This document shows positions 1 to 8,533 of a DNA stretch of 49,902 nt, in pieces. Location: positions 1-49,902 of the forward strand of contig CAMAXD010000009.1 in the NCBI GenBank assembly GCA_945861975.1, written 5' to 3'. A program made the position numbers and the translations under genes. The DNA is from Candidatus Kuenenia stuttgartensis. GTDB lineage: Bacteria > Planctomycetota > Planctomycetia > Planctomycetales > Planctomycetaceae. The notes beneath the pieces were generated by a model, which saw nothing but the letters and a program-made list of their open reading frames with translations, ran no database searches and had not been told where the DNA came from. How positions within the stretch are numbered: the first letter of the stretch is position 1; every line of letters starts with the position of its first letter.

Positions 1-1
1 A

Positions 2-69
2 GTAGCCGGATTCGTGAGAATTCGGAGGCATTCCATGTGAGCTCCCGTAATTCTCACGAATCCGGCTAC
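2..69. repeat. Intergenic hairpin repeat, 21-bp perfect arms
   Basis: Positions 2-22 and 49-69 are exact reverse complements (the arm begins gtagccggattcgtgagaat), separated by 26 bases. It lies downstream of the minus-strand PPC-domain gene that ends at 118. There is no T-run, so it is more like a dispersed intergenic palindrome than a classic terminator, although it could fold in RNA. I recall similar palindromes as common in planctomycete genomes; that recollection was not checked. Confidence 0.85.
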
Positions 70-81
70 GAAGAACTTTTC

Positions 82-101
82 GATGGGCAGGAATGCCCAT
101 C
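82..101. repeat. Short hairpin downstream of the PPC-domain gene
   Basis: The 8-bp arms gatgggca (82-89) and tgcccatc (94-101) flank a GGAA loop. The hairpin sits 17 bases past the stop codon of the minus-strand gene, so it may stabilise or end that transcript. There is no clear U-tract on either strand. Confidence 0.6.
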
Positions 102-117
102 CCACTAAATCTCATCA

Positions 118-2370
118 CTAAGGAGCCTTCACGCGAATCGCGATCGGCTCCGACAAAATAATATCAACAGTGTCTCTTGGTGTGGCAAGGTCGGTTGCCG
201 CTTTGACTTTGGCTGCGGAGGCCGTCACTGCAGCATCAGCCGCCTGCTTCTTTGCCGTTGCATCGGCAACGGCCTTGTCAGCTTCAGCCTTCTTTTCCGA
301 GGCTGCTGCCGCTGCCTCTTCAGTCAGTTTCTGAACCTCTGCAGTAATCGCGGTCGCTTCATCCGTAACTCGTTTCTGTTCTGCTTCCGCAGCAGCCACT
401 GCATCCGGGTTGTAGCGATATTTTGCCACAGCGCTGCCGTAGAACGTGATCAAGTAATCGCCCGGTTGAGTTCCCAGAGCCTTCGTGTCGAGCACTGCTT
501 CAGAAGTATCGGCTGTCAGAGAAACATCGAAGCGAGGATTTCCTTCGAAGCCATCACCGGATGTCTTGAGCTGCAGAATTGTGCCGGAGAACTCGGCTCG
601 CTTTGTGTGCACCAGAGGGACCGTTAACTTCTCCCCGGCCGTCACTTCCCAGACTTTCTTTTCGCTCGGCGCGATTGAGATCGGAGCGAACTCGGACCCA
701 GTCACCGAAACCGGCAGCCCGGTCACAAGTCGTGGACTGGGAACTTCGCCCCATGAATCCACGATCGGCCACGCGTGGCTGGCCATATGCATTGGTCGTT
801 TAAGTTCTGTTCCGTCAAGTGCTGACTTGCCATAGAACGTAATGTTGGCCAGTGATCGCGGAGCATTTTGGTCGGCTGTTAACAGCATGATGCCGCGAGT
901 CTTCCCTTTCGGGATCTTCAATCCCTGAGCCGTGACACCTTCCGGAAGTCCTTCCATTACCAGTTCGATGTCGCCATCGAAGCCGTCGCGGCGAACGGCA
1001 ACAACTTCCAGAGCCACGGTGATTCCACCGCGAAGTGCGAGCGGTTTTGAGAGGGCATTTCGGTCACCGTTACGCAGTTCCATATGCAAGCCCCATGCGG
1101 CGACGGCATAGTCCGGAGCAGCTTTGCGGATTACAAGGCGGTAAATATTGCGAGCATCATTGCGAGTGCCGCCGAACAGATCAGAGATTTGCAGACGATG
1201 CACACCGTCTTCTTTGATCTCCAGCTTGCCAATGATATCAGCCGAGCCACCGTCGAACGGAGGCCCATCGTACGCGTAGCCATTGCTGGATGGCTTCATT
1301 GGAGGAGCGATGTCGGTGAACTCAGCCACGTCCGTGATTTTCTGCTCGGCGCCCTCACCAGCCACATGCTGAACGAGGATTGAAGGATCCGTCGGACGTC
1401 CGAGTCGCTCTGAGGCCACTTCAACCCACCACACCTCGCCTTTTGTGGCGGTGAATTCAAACGTGTCGACATCGGCTGCCGGGAAGAAGTTGCCGGACAG
1501 ATCACAAGGCAGAGTAATCTTCTGCACCTGAGTTGCCCCGTTATTGGGTTCAACTTCTGCGAGCCCTGCAATCTCGGGAAGTCCTGCTGCTGGCCAGGAA
1601 AATGAGTTCACCGTCTTTGTTGACGCAAACATCGGCACGGGTGAGTCGGCCGGAATGTTCTGCAACGATAAGCGGTAATAGTAAGCCGGACCACCTTTGA
1701 AGGTCAGCTCGTGAACCTTGATCGTGTGTTTGCCATCTTCTTTGGCGGCAAAATCCAGAGTGCCTCCGCGACGTTCCACCATCAGATCTCGCCCAGCCGC
1801 GTCACCGATGATCAATACAGCCTCAAGCTTGGAATCGATTCCTCGCGACGCCACATTGACGATGTACCGCTGACCTTTGACTGCATCGAATGTGTAGTGA
1901 TCAACCGCGCGGTTGGTCATGACGGCGTTGCAAATCGAATTGACCGCGACCGGCATCGCTGTCGCCAGTGTTGTGTTCGGAGTGGTCTGAACCAGTTCCT
2001 GCAGCGTGTCTACGCAGAAAACTCGTGAAGAAGTCACTCCCAAACGAGTCATCAGTCGGGCTTCATGGATACCCGGAGGGCAATCTGCAGCGATCGTGAC
2101 GATCCATTTGTTGGCTTCTGGTTGACCATTCGCGTCCAGCTTGGGTTTCGCCGTCAAGCCGGGATGCGTGAAGATCAGCTCACTGGCGTCTTCGAGGTTT
2201 TCGCCGGTGATGACAATCTCAACCTCGGAGCCGACTTTGCCGCCCATCGGCATTGTGGTCAAAAGCCGAGGCAACGGCAGGCAGACAGTTTGTGCTGAGG
2301 CTGACAGACTGCTCAGCAGCAAAGCACTGACAATCGCGAGACTTCGAATTCCGTGAGAAGCGATCTTCAT
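118..2370 (-). CDS. Secreted PPC (pre-peptidase C-terminal) domain protein
   Basis: A 750-residue exported protein of the type found beside DUF1549/DUF1553 genes in planctomycetes. The ATG at 2370 is preferred over longer in-frame starts because it opens directly with a signal peptide (MKIASHGIRSLAIVSALLLS..SASAQ). An IPT/TIG-like beta domain follows (motif GSEVEIVITGENLEDASEL), then two PPC-like beta-sandwich domains; the second begins with the hallmark EVEPNNGATQ and has DVDTFEFTATKGE. Near the C-terminus about 75 residues are almost entirely Ala, Glu, Lys, Asp and Thr, predicted coiled coil, inserted just before a final beta strand. No catalytic motif is visible. It lies 132 bp downstream of the DUF1549/1553 gene on the same strand and is probably co-transcribed. 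The role is likely binding or structural at the cell surface, but the substrate is unknown. Confidence 0.85.
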   Translation of the reverse strand: MKIASHGIRSLAIVSALLLSSLSASAQTVCLPLPRLLTTMPMGGKVGSEVEIVITGENLEDASELIFTHPGLTAKPKLDANGQPEANKWIVTIAADCPPGIHEARLMTRLGVTSSRVFCVDTLQELVQTTPNTTLATAMPVAVNSICNAVMTNRAVDHYTFDAVKGQRYIVNVASRGIDSKLEAVLIIGDAAGRDLMVERRGGTLDFAAKEDGKHTIKVHELTFKGGPAYYYRLSLQNIPADSPVPMFASTKTVNSFSWPAAGLPEIAGLAEVEPNNGATQVQKITLPCDLSGNFFPAADVDTFEFTATKGEVWWVEVASERLGRPTDPSILVQHVAGEGAEQKITDVAEFTDIAPPMKPSSNGYAYDGPPFDGGSADIIGKLEIKEDGVHRLQISDLFGGTRNDARNIYRLVIRKAAPDYAVAAWGLHMELRNGDRNALSKPLALRGGITVALEVVAVRRDGFDGDIELVMEGLPEGVTAQGLKIPKGKTRGIMLLTADQNAPRSLANITFYGKSALDGTELKRPMHMASHAWPIVDSWGEVPSPRLVTGLPVSVTGSEFAPISIAPSEKKVWEVTAGEKLTVPLVHTKRAEFSGTILQLKTSGDGFEGNPRFDVSLTADTSEAVLDTKALGTQPGDYLITFYGSAVAKYRYNPDAVAAAEAEQKRVTDEATAITAEVQKLTEEAAAAASEKKAEADKAVADATAKKQAADAAVTASAAKVKAATDLATPRDTVDIILSEPIAIRVKAP

Positions 2371-2453
2371 AGCTATTCGTCTACTCAAATATCGGAGGTT
2401 GACTTTAATGACAGGTTGCAGCGGCGCCCGGAGGTGGCAAAAGAACAAAACAA

Positions 2454-2482
2454 CTCGGAGGGCTGACGCCCTGCTGCTCGCC
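2454..2482 (-). repeat. Post-stop GC-rich repeat element, copy 1
   Basis: The plus strand reads ctcggagggctgacgccctg then ctgctcgcc. The core AGGGC-GTCA-GCCCT forms a short hairpin. A nearly identical 29-bp copy lies at 40773-40801, and two diverged copies occur in 12936-13056. Here it follows the 3' end of the DUF1549/1553 gene by about 20 bases, reading in the gene's direction. Confidence 0.8.
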
Positions 2483-2485
2483 CTT

Positions 2486-2518
2486 TAGTGGTTGAACAAA
2501 TTCTAGTGGTTGAACAAA
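2486..2518. repeat. 15-bp direct repeat spanning the stop codon of the DUF1549/1553 gene
   Basis: The sequence tagtggttgaacaaa occurs at 2486-2500 and 2504-2518. On the minus strand this duplicates the last codons and the TAG stop of the upstream gene. It looks like a small replication-slippage duplication that leaves the protein end intact. Confidence 0.8.
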
Positions 2519-4746
2519 AACTCTTTCGTATTGATCAGAGCCCAGATCAAATCCTGAAATTTTTCCTGACCGGCGCGTTGGGCGTCGACGGGGTTGCCGG
2601 CGGAATCGAGTAACGGTTCAGCCAGGAAATCAACAGCCACTTTCAATTCTTCAGCTTTTGGTTCTCGTGAAAACGCGACCATATAAAGTTCGCGAATTCT
2701 TTCTTCCGGCGGTTTGTCTGATTTGGACAACCGGTCTGCTCGCCCACTTCCCGTTGCCAGTTTCCCTTTGATATCCGCCGCATTCATCAAGTGCAGACTT
2801 TGAGCAAGGCTGGATGACTGAATTCGCTCACACTCACAGACGCTTTCATTTTCCGGGCGACCGAAGACCCTTAGAAAAGGTGAGGCGTTGTTGTAGCTGT
2901 TATCCGGCAATGCAATTGCACGAGTTCCAGCCGGAAGGTTTGGGAAGTCGGTTTTGGCCCCGGTCAGATCGTCGATCGCATCCAGCATCACTTCCGCCTG
3001 AAGTCGACGTGGATAATAACGGGAGTAGTTTTGCACGTCGGCGATGTTATGTTCGTTTGGCGTTGCGCTCAATTGATACGCGTTGGATTGAACGATCACT
3101 TTCACCAGTGACTTCAGATCAAAGTGGCTGTCGATAAAATGTTTTTCCAGAGCGGCCAGCAGTTCAGGATTCGTCGGCGGATTTGAGTCACGAATATCGT
3201 CTTCCGGCTCGATGAGACCTCGTCGGAAGAAATGTTTCCAGTAACGATTCACCAGCGCTTTGGCGAAGAATGGGTTCTGTGGAGAACTCATCCAGTCCGC
3301 AAGTTTCAGGCGAGGATCTTCGTCCGGGGCAATGGCAGGGATTGCGTCGCCCAGAGCTGCGGGCTTCAAAGACGAACCTGTCTTGATGTTCGTGGCCACA
3401 GCAACGCCACGTTTGTGAAAGATCAGGTCTTCACCGCGAGTCGCCGATGGTTTGCGACCCACCTGAGTAAAGAACGCGGACAGACTGTAATAGTCATCCT
3501 GGCTCCAGCGTTCGAACGGATGATGATGGCACTGGGCACATTGCATGCGCACGCCGAGGAACAGTTGAGCCACATCTTCAAGCTGCTGCTTGGGCTCTTT
3601 GACTCGTTTGTACCACGCCACAGGAGGATTCGCGATCACGGTGCCCGTGGCCGCGAGCAGTTCTCGCACCATTTGATCGTAGGGCTTGTTCGCCAGCAAA
3701 CTGTCTCGCACCCACGCATAGAATGCAAAGTTGGACGTGATATCGCTGGCGTCGTCACGGCGATTCTTTAGCATCGCCGTCCACTTGTTCGCGAAGAAGT
3801 CGGCATACTCGGGACTGCTCAGCAAACGATCGATGACATGATCGCGTTTGTCAGCGGCTGTATTTGCGAGGAACGTGCGAGATTCTTCTTCGGTCGGTAA
3901 GCGGCCGGAGATATCCAGCGTAATACGGCGGAGGAATGTGGCATCGTCGCAAACGGGCGAAGGCGGAACTCCGATCTCTTTGAGATTTGCAAACACCAGA
4001 TCGTCAACGAAGTTCTTTGACGGCGGAACATTCTCAACGGGTGCTCCCAGCGGGATTGATGCGTTGAAGACAGTGATTCGTCCATGGTAGCGAACCATGA
4101 TGGCCACCTTCCCCGGGATGTCGAGAACTTTTACGAGTCCTCGATCGGACACATCGGCCATGCTCTTATCGTTTGATTCGAACAGAGCCTGTTCGGTCAC
4201 ATCGCGTTCCGAACCATCGGAGTATTTCGCGACGGCCTTGAGTTGTTGCTCGGTGTTTCGCTGGACGGTGCCTCGTCCGGGTTGAACATCCACGGCAAGC
4301 AGTTTGGGAGCCACTTCGCCATCGAACGTTGCCCCCTGACGAATCCAGTTCAGGAGGATCTGATAGGCGTGCGAATCGGCCTTGATTCGGAGTCCCCCGC
4401 CGTGCGGAGTTTTTCCGGACGCTTTGGTCAGCAGGAGGCTGTTTTCGGGAACGGACAGGAACAGTCGGCGCCCGCGATTTTCTTTGACGATGTGTTCGTA
4501 GTCTTCGCCCGGTTCGAAGCCCAGCAGCGACAGATGAAAACCTTTTTGGCCGCCGCCCGCTTTGGCGTGGCATACTCCGGCGTTGCAACCGGCTTTGGTC
4601 AGCACGGGAACGACATCGTTCACGAAGCTGATGGCCGGAGAAGATTCCTGAGCGTGAATGGAGCCCGGAAGATTGGCGGACGTCATGACGACGACGCACA
4701 GAGATAAACGACGAACGTGGTCGCCGAGTGGTAGCTTTGAGGCCAT
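2503..4746 (-). CDS. DUF1549/DUF1553 planctomycete cytochrome-type secreted protein
   Basis: A 747-residue exported protein of the planctomycete-specific DUF1549-DUF1553 family. It starts at ATG 4746 with an N-terminal hydrophobic segment ending near SIHAQE. In order: an N-terminal planctomycete cytochrome-like region with CNAGVCH, a Big2/Ig-like region (QLKAVAKYSDGSERDVTEQA), DUF1549 (FLRRITLDISGRLPTEEE) and DUF1553 (FFAKALVNRYWKHFFRRGL). A canonical CXXCH haem-attachment motif (CAQCHHHPF) lies between the two DUFs. The family is usually linked to periplasmic c-type cytochrome function and to secreted sulfatase or polysaccharide loci, but the reaction is not established. Its usual DUF1501 partner is absent here; the next gene downstream encodes a PPC-domain protein instead. 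Confidence 0.92.
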   Translation of the reverse strand: MASKLPLGDHVRRLSLCVVVMTSANLPGSIHAQESSPAISFVNDVVPVLTKAGCNAGVCHAKAGGGQKGFHLSLLGFEPGEDYEHIVKENRGRRLFLSVPENSLLLTKASGKTPHGGGLRIKADSHAYQILLNWIRQGATFDGEVAPKLLAVDVQPGRGTVQRNTEQQLKAVAKYSDGSERDVTEQALFESNDKSMADVSDRGLVKVLDIPGKVAIMVRYHGRITVFNASIPLGAPVENVPPSKNFVDDLVFANLKEIGVPPSPVCDDATFLRRITLDISGRLPTEEESRTFLANTAADKRDHVIDRLLSSPEYADFFANKWTAMLKNRRDDASDITSNFAFYAWVRDSLLANKPYDQMVRELLAATGTVIANPPVAWYKRVKEPKQQLEDVAQLFLGVRMQCAQCHHHPFERWSQDDYYSLSAFFTQVGRKPSATRGEDLIFHKRGVAVATNIKTGSSLKPAALGDAIPAIAPDEDPRLKLADWMSSPQNPFFAKALVNRYWKHFFRRGLIEPEDDIRDSNPPTNPELLAALEKHFIDSHFDLKSLVKVIVQSNAYQLSATPNEHNIADVQNYSRYYPRRLQAEVMLDAIDDLTGAKTDFPNLPAGTRAIALPDNSYNNASPFLRVFGRPENESVCECERIQSSSLAQSLHLMNAADIKGKLATGSGRADRLSKSDKPPEERIRELYMVAFSREPKAEELKVAVDFLAEPLLDSAGNPVDAQRAGQEKFQDLIWALINTKEFLFNH

Positions 4747-5164
4747 ATCGTTACCGCTTCAGGCCAGAGGGAAGGATGCAGTCAAGAATGACTACACGAA
4801 AATCAGGAGGGAGTCCGCGGGGCCGGACCACTTAAATCTAATCGGAAAGCAGGGCATTCGTCTATCGTCAAACTGATTTTAAGCCCGGATTCTGGAATCG
4901 TCCTGCGGCAGTACTGCGGAGAGCCCTGTCTAATCGGAAGAACCGGAATGATGTTTTTTGTTCACAAATTGAGGATTGAAAGCCAGCATTCCTGGGGGTT
5001 GACTGGCTGTCGCCCGATTCCCATCCCCCTCATTCTAAAGCCGATTCGAAGTTGCTCCGTGAGTACCGCTTGAAAGCCTGCTGGCGTCTGTTTACGCTCA
5101 GCAACAGAGCCTGTCAGCAACAGAGCCTGTCAGCAAGAAATCTGTTCATCGGTTGGAGAATTCT
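4747..5164. other. Divergent intergenic region
   Basis: This 418-bp region separates the minus-strand DUF1549/1553 gene from the plus-strand lipoprotein gene, so promoters for both should lie here. I see no confident -35/-10 pair. Near its right end is a 16-bp tandem repeat. No conserved reading frame was recognised. Confidence 0.5.
5099..5136 (+). repeat. 16-bp tandem repeat, 2.4 copies
   Basis: The unit cagcaacagagcctgt occupies 5099-5114 and 5115-5130, followed by a partial copy at 5131-5136. It lies 28 bp before the start codon of the lipoprotein gene, inside the probable 5' untranslated leader. Confidence 0.85.
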
Positions 5165-7753
5165 GTGGTCATTTCAGCCACTCGGACGCCTCTGCGGCGG
5201 TTGTTTGTCGACGCCTTCCTGCCAGCGATGCTCCTTTTTAGCGTTGGATGCGGCGGTGGGGAAGAGGCGGCCACCGATTCTGCGGCTCCATCGGATGCCG
5301 CTCCTGCCGCTCCTGCAGGTGGTGCGGCGGCTGGCATGCCAGCGGGCGAGCCAGCTGGCATGGGGGCAGCGGGAGCTCCGGGAATGATGCCAGGAATGAT
5401 GCCGGGAATGATGCCGCCAGCCGGAGCGGGGGGCAGTGCAAACGCTGGCGCGCCGGGGCAAGCGGCAGGAATGGTTCCCGGTGCAGCGTATCCGGGGGCG
5501 GCTTATCCTGGAGCTGAACCGGGTTCCGCGTATCCCGGGGCAGTCGGAAATACTCAACCTCAGATTCCGTCGCGGCCGGAAGACGTAGCAACATGGACTG
5601 ATGAGCAGCTTGTTGATGCCGTTCACGAACGAGATCCAAAACTGCTGAATGCCATTGATAGTCGAGTAAAGTTGTCGCCGGGTGATCCAAAGGTGGCGGA
5701 AATGCTCACAAGCCTGTTGATGGCTCTGGCAAATCCTCGCGTTCCCGCTTCACCCAATCAGCAGGCAGGAGCGGCCGGTTATCCGGGTGATCCAGCAGCA
5801 GGTTATCCCGGAGCCGCCTTCCCGGGCAGCAACGGTGCCGCTGGTGCGATCACGCCAGGAATGGTGCCGGGAGCAACGCCGGGAGCAGGCACTCCGGCTT
5901 TGCAGGCAACGCCACCAGCTCAGGGTTCAATTCGACGAAGGAAGCAGGACGATCTTGCCGTTGACTCTATTTCCCTGATGTTCCTCGAATCGGCTACTGC
6001 GTATTATCAGGGTGGCGGAGTCGGAGCGATGGCAGGGAAGAATATTCCAGGAGCCATCGGCGTATCGGCACAGAATCCAGCCAACGCGGGGGCAGCAGGT
6101 GCTCAGATTGGTTCCGCTGCCGCGATGCCTGGCGGGGCGATGCCTGCAGGCTACCCCGGCGCAGAATATCCAGGAGGAGCCTATCCGGGTGCGCAGCCCG
6201 GAATGCCCGGTGCCGGGAACGCTGCTTCAGGCCAATTGGCAGAGTTCCAATTGATTGAACGGATCGTGGACGGACTTATTCGAAATGGTTCTCCCGGAGC
6301 GTGGCAGACGATTTATGGAATCGCGGCTCAGACGGTCAAGACGCCACTCCCGCCGGGATCCGGTGCGGAAATTGTTGCTCACGGTCTCTACCGAAATATT
6401 GACAGCAACCCTACGATGATTGAACCCATTCTGCTCTCTCTGATTGACGGTTCAGCACAATTGCCGCTCGAGAGTCGTTCTGCGGCATTAAGTGTCACCG
6501 CTCAGATTTCTGGACTTGCCGCAGACAAGTTCACGGGATTCCGGCCTGTGTCGAGTCCCGCGACAGGAAGCGGACAGTTTGGTTTGCCGGGAATGCCCGG
6601 CGGTGGAATGCCGGGGCAGGCCGCAAATTCTTACCCCGGAGCTGAGGGCCAGGCCGCTGGAGCTGCGGGATATCCTGGTGCCGCTTATCCCGGAGCGGCA
6701 GGAGCCGAGGGCTATGCTGCAATGCCGGGCGGAGCAATGCCGGGCGGAGCAATGCCGGGGACTGGTATGAACGGAACTACTCCCGGTGGAATCAATGCTG
6801 TGGGAAAACCGCTCATTTCTGATGCTGCTCTGATGCGTGCCGCCAGTTTTCTTTGGGGGCCGAAATGCGTCGATGCCCTGGTGAAACAACTGGAGGCCTC
6901 TACTGATATCGGGATCGTCGAAGGATTTGTCGGGGGAGGCGACTTTGTTCGTATCGCAGCTTCTGTTCCTAATGATCGAGTTCGCAGGGCGCTGGCTGGC
7001 TTGTTCGAGAAGACGGCTCCGGCGAGTGTAGGCCAACTTGGTAAAACGAAGTTCTTTTCGACAGCCGTTCATGATCCCGGCATGTTGATCTCACTGAAGT
7101 CTCTGCCGAGGCCAAAGCCGACTCGCACGGAGGCCGCTCAGGGTATGCCGATGGATGCCTGGTCCACGGCGAGTCTTGAAGTTGTGTTGTCTCTTCGCGA
7201 TCGCATGAGAGCACTTTCGGCCACACCTGGAAAGCTGACACCGGTGACAGAGAATCTTCCGATTCGACTGCATAAGAATGCTGTGGCTGAATTCTATGGT
7301 GTGCTGACTCTGCCGGGACCGGCGGGATTGGATCTGAACGAATCCGCACCATCGCCAACAAAAATCTATTACGCTCGCACGTCGTTCACGCCGGAGAAGC
7401 CCAAAGATCAACAGGATCTGGCCGAGCATTACGAGTCTCGGGCAACTGGAATTAAGCGAGCCAGTGAAGCGCAGGGCGTTCTGTTGTGGATCGACGGATT
7501 TAAGGCGACTCAGACCGGAGCAAAACGCACCGCAGATGTGCTTGTTCAATCGTCAGCGGGTGGTGGTGGCGTTGGTGCCGCGGCGGGCGGATATGGAGAA
7601 TCGGGTGCTCCCGGAGCCCCAGCGGGATACGGTGCTCCAGCCGGAGGTGGAGCTACCGGAGCGTTCTCCATTGAAATCATTGTGGTCGAAACCAGCGATG
7701 CAAAATCGCCTGCTGCTGACGACGCAAAAGCGGAAACCGCTGCTAAGAAATGA
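5165..7753 (+). CDS. Large lipoprotein with YPGA / MPGG low-complexity repeats
   Basis: I do not recognise a named family. The GTG at 5165 is chosen because GGAG (5155-5158) sits 6 nt upstream; a TTG at 5153 is in frame but overlaps that site. The N-terminus has basic residues, a hydrophobic stretch and a lipobox LLFSVGC (Cys 29), so a lipid-anchored envelope protein is expected. Ala/Gly/Pro-rich segments with YPGA, YPGG, MPGG and PGMM units alternate with ordinary helical blocks, for example around residues 140-190, 350-440 and 540-810. These blocks contain no catalytic motif I recognise. The C-terminus returns to Gly/Ala/Pro-rich sequence and ends in an acidic-Lys tail. The repeats resemble elastin- or collagen-like spacers. 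The gene stands alone between divergent and convergent neighbours. Function unknown. Confidence 0.85.
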   Translation: MVISATRTPLRRLFVDAFLPAMLLFSVGCGGGEEAATDSAAPSDAAPAAPAGGAAAGMPAGEPAGMGAAGAPGMMPGMMPGMMPPAGAGGSANAGAPGQAAGMVPGAAYPGAAYPGAEPGSAYPGAVGNTQPQIPSRPEDVATWTDEQLVDAVHERDPKLLNAIDSRVKLSPGDPKVAEMLTSLLMALANPRVPASPNQQAGAAGYPGDPAAGYPGAAFPGSNGAAGAITPGMVPGATPGAGTPALQATPPAQGSIRRRKQDDLAVDSISLMFLESATAYYQGGGVGAMAGKNIPGAIGVSAQNPANAGAAGAQIGSAAAMPGGAMPAGYPGAEYPGGAYPGAQPGMPGAGNAASGQLAEFQLIERIVDGLIRNGSPGAWQTIYGIAAQTVKTPLPPGSGAEIVAHGLYRNIDSNPTMIEPILLSLIDGSAQLPLESRSAALSVTAQISGLAADKFTGFRPVSSPATGSGQFGLPGMPGGGMPGQAANSYPGAEGQAAGAAGYPGAAYPGAAGAEGYAAMPGGAMPGGAMPGTGMNGTTPGGINAVGKPLISDAALMRAASFLWGPKCVDALVKQLEASTDIGIVEGFVGGGDFVRIAASVPNDRVRRALAGLFEKTAPASVGQLGKTKFFSTAVHDPGMLISLKSLPRPKPTRTEAAQGMPMDAWSTASLEVVLSLRDRMRALSATPGKLTPVTENLPIRLHKNAVAEFYGVLTLPGPAGLDLNESAPSPTKIYYARTSFTPEKPKDQQDLAEHYESRATGIKRASEAQGVLLWIDGFKATQTGAKRTADVLVQSSAGGGGVGAAAGGYGESGAPGAPAGYGAPAGGGATGAFSIEIIVVETSDAKSPAADDAKAETAAKK

Positions 7754-7907
7754 GTGTGCTTTTTGCCGTCCGGATGCCGATGGAAATGAGCGATCATCCT
7801 CGGAGATTGGCGCACGAGGCCGATCGTTTTGCAAAGACCAGTGTCTTTGGCGGCTGGCTGCGAACATGGGCCAACACATGATGTTCGCCTTGAACACGTG
7901 TTCGTCT

Positions 7908-8396
7908 TTAGACGGTCTGTTTCGCAGACCGCGATCGGAACGCACCGCTTGAAACCAGGCTTGCGATCAGGGCCAGCATTGCACTGGTGACCATTGACGT
8001 CAACAACAGTGAGCCCTCGCCGGTCAAGCGGATCCCGAAGCGAAGATGGATGATTATACCGAACGTCAGCCAGATCAAAAGATTGACAAACTGAGCCATC
8101 AGGATTGTTCGAGGCCCGGAGGAGCGTCGCCCCAGCAACCAGCCAAAGGCGATGGAAAGCACACCACTCAAAAATAAGTTTGCAATTGTGTAAACGTTGA
8201 GGTCGCCCACTCGTGGTGAAGAAGAATGAAGCGTGACCATTACCAATGTCATAGCGGCCTCAATCACGGGAGCAACCACCAACCACTTCAGGACTGATCC
8301 GAGTGCATGTGCTGGGCGATCAACCACGACACGCTCGTGCATTTCCGGAGCGACATAGGGATTGAGCGCAAACGGATCATCCTGCGAATCAATCAT
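7908..8396 (-). CDS. Small four-helix membrane protein (NPY-type N-terminus)
   Basis: A 162-residue hypothetical membrane protein. The ATG at 8396 gives MIDSQDDPFALNPYVAPE, the kind of NPY-containing soluble N-terminus seen on many small planctomycete membrane proteins. About four hydrophobic segments follow (WLVVAPVIEAAMTLVMV; VYTIANLFLSGVLSIAFGWL; ILMAQFVNLLIWLTFGIII; LLLTSMVTSAMLALIASLV). An in-frame start 12 codons upstream would run into the rpoD terminator and is disfavoured. It lies downstream of rpoD on the same strand but is separated by that terminator. Function unknown. Confidence 0.7.
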   Translation of the reverse strand: MIDSQDDPFALNPYVAPEMHERVVVDRPAHALGSVLKWLVVAPVIEAAMTLVMVTLHSSSPRVGDLNVYTIANLFLSGVLSIAFGWLLGRRSSGPRTILMAQFVNLLIWLTFGIIIHLRFGIRLTGEGSLLLTSMVTSAMLALIASLVSSGAFRSRSAKQTV

Positions 8397-8433
8397 GCGA
8401 GATCCTGTGAAGGCGACTTCGTCTGAGCGCATG

Positions 8434-8462
8434 AAAACGCCCGCAGAGAACTTCTGCGGGCG
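8434..8462 (-). terminator. Rho-independent terminator of dnaG-rpoD
   Basis: On the minus strand, CGCCCGCAGA pairs with TCTGCGGGCG around a short loop and is followed by TTTT. It lies about 70 bases past the rpoD stop codon. Confidence 0.88.
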
Positions 8463-8490
8463 TCTGTTTCTAATACTTATTCCAATACTT

Positions 8491-8520
8491 ATTTGAGATT
8501 TCAGATTTGAAATCTCAAAT
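8491..8520. repeat. 30-bp AT-rich hairpin just downstream of rpoD
   Basis: The perfect 13-bp arms atttgagatttca and tgaaatctcaaat flank a GATT loop. It sits between the rpoD stop (8534) and the terminator. The 18-mer atttgagatttcagattt recurs in inverted orientation at 10252-10269, upstream of rpoD. Confidence 0.85.
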
Positions 8521-8533
8521 TGTTCGGAACGAA

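Noticed and set aside
7860-7903. Inverted repeat GCGAACAT / ATGTTCGC plus palindrome GAACACGTGTTC between convergent genes
   Set aside because: The stems are short and widely spaced and have no T-run, so I cannot call a terminator or operator.
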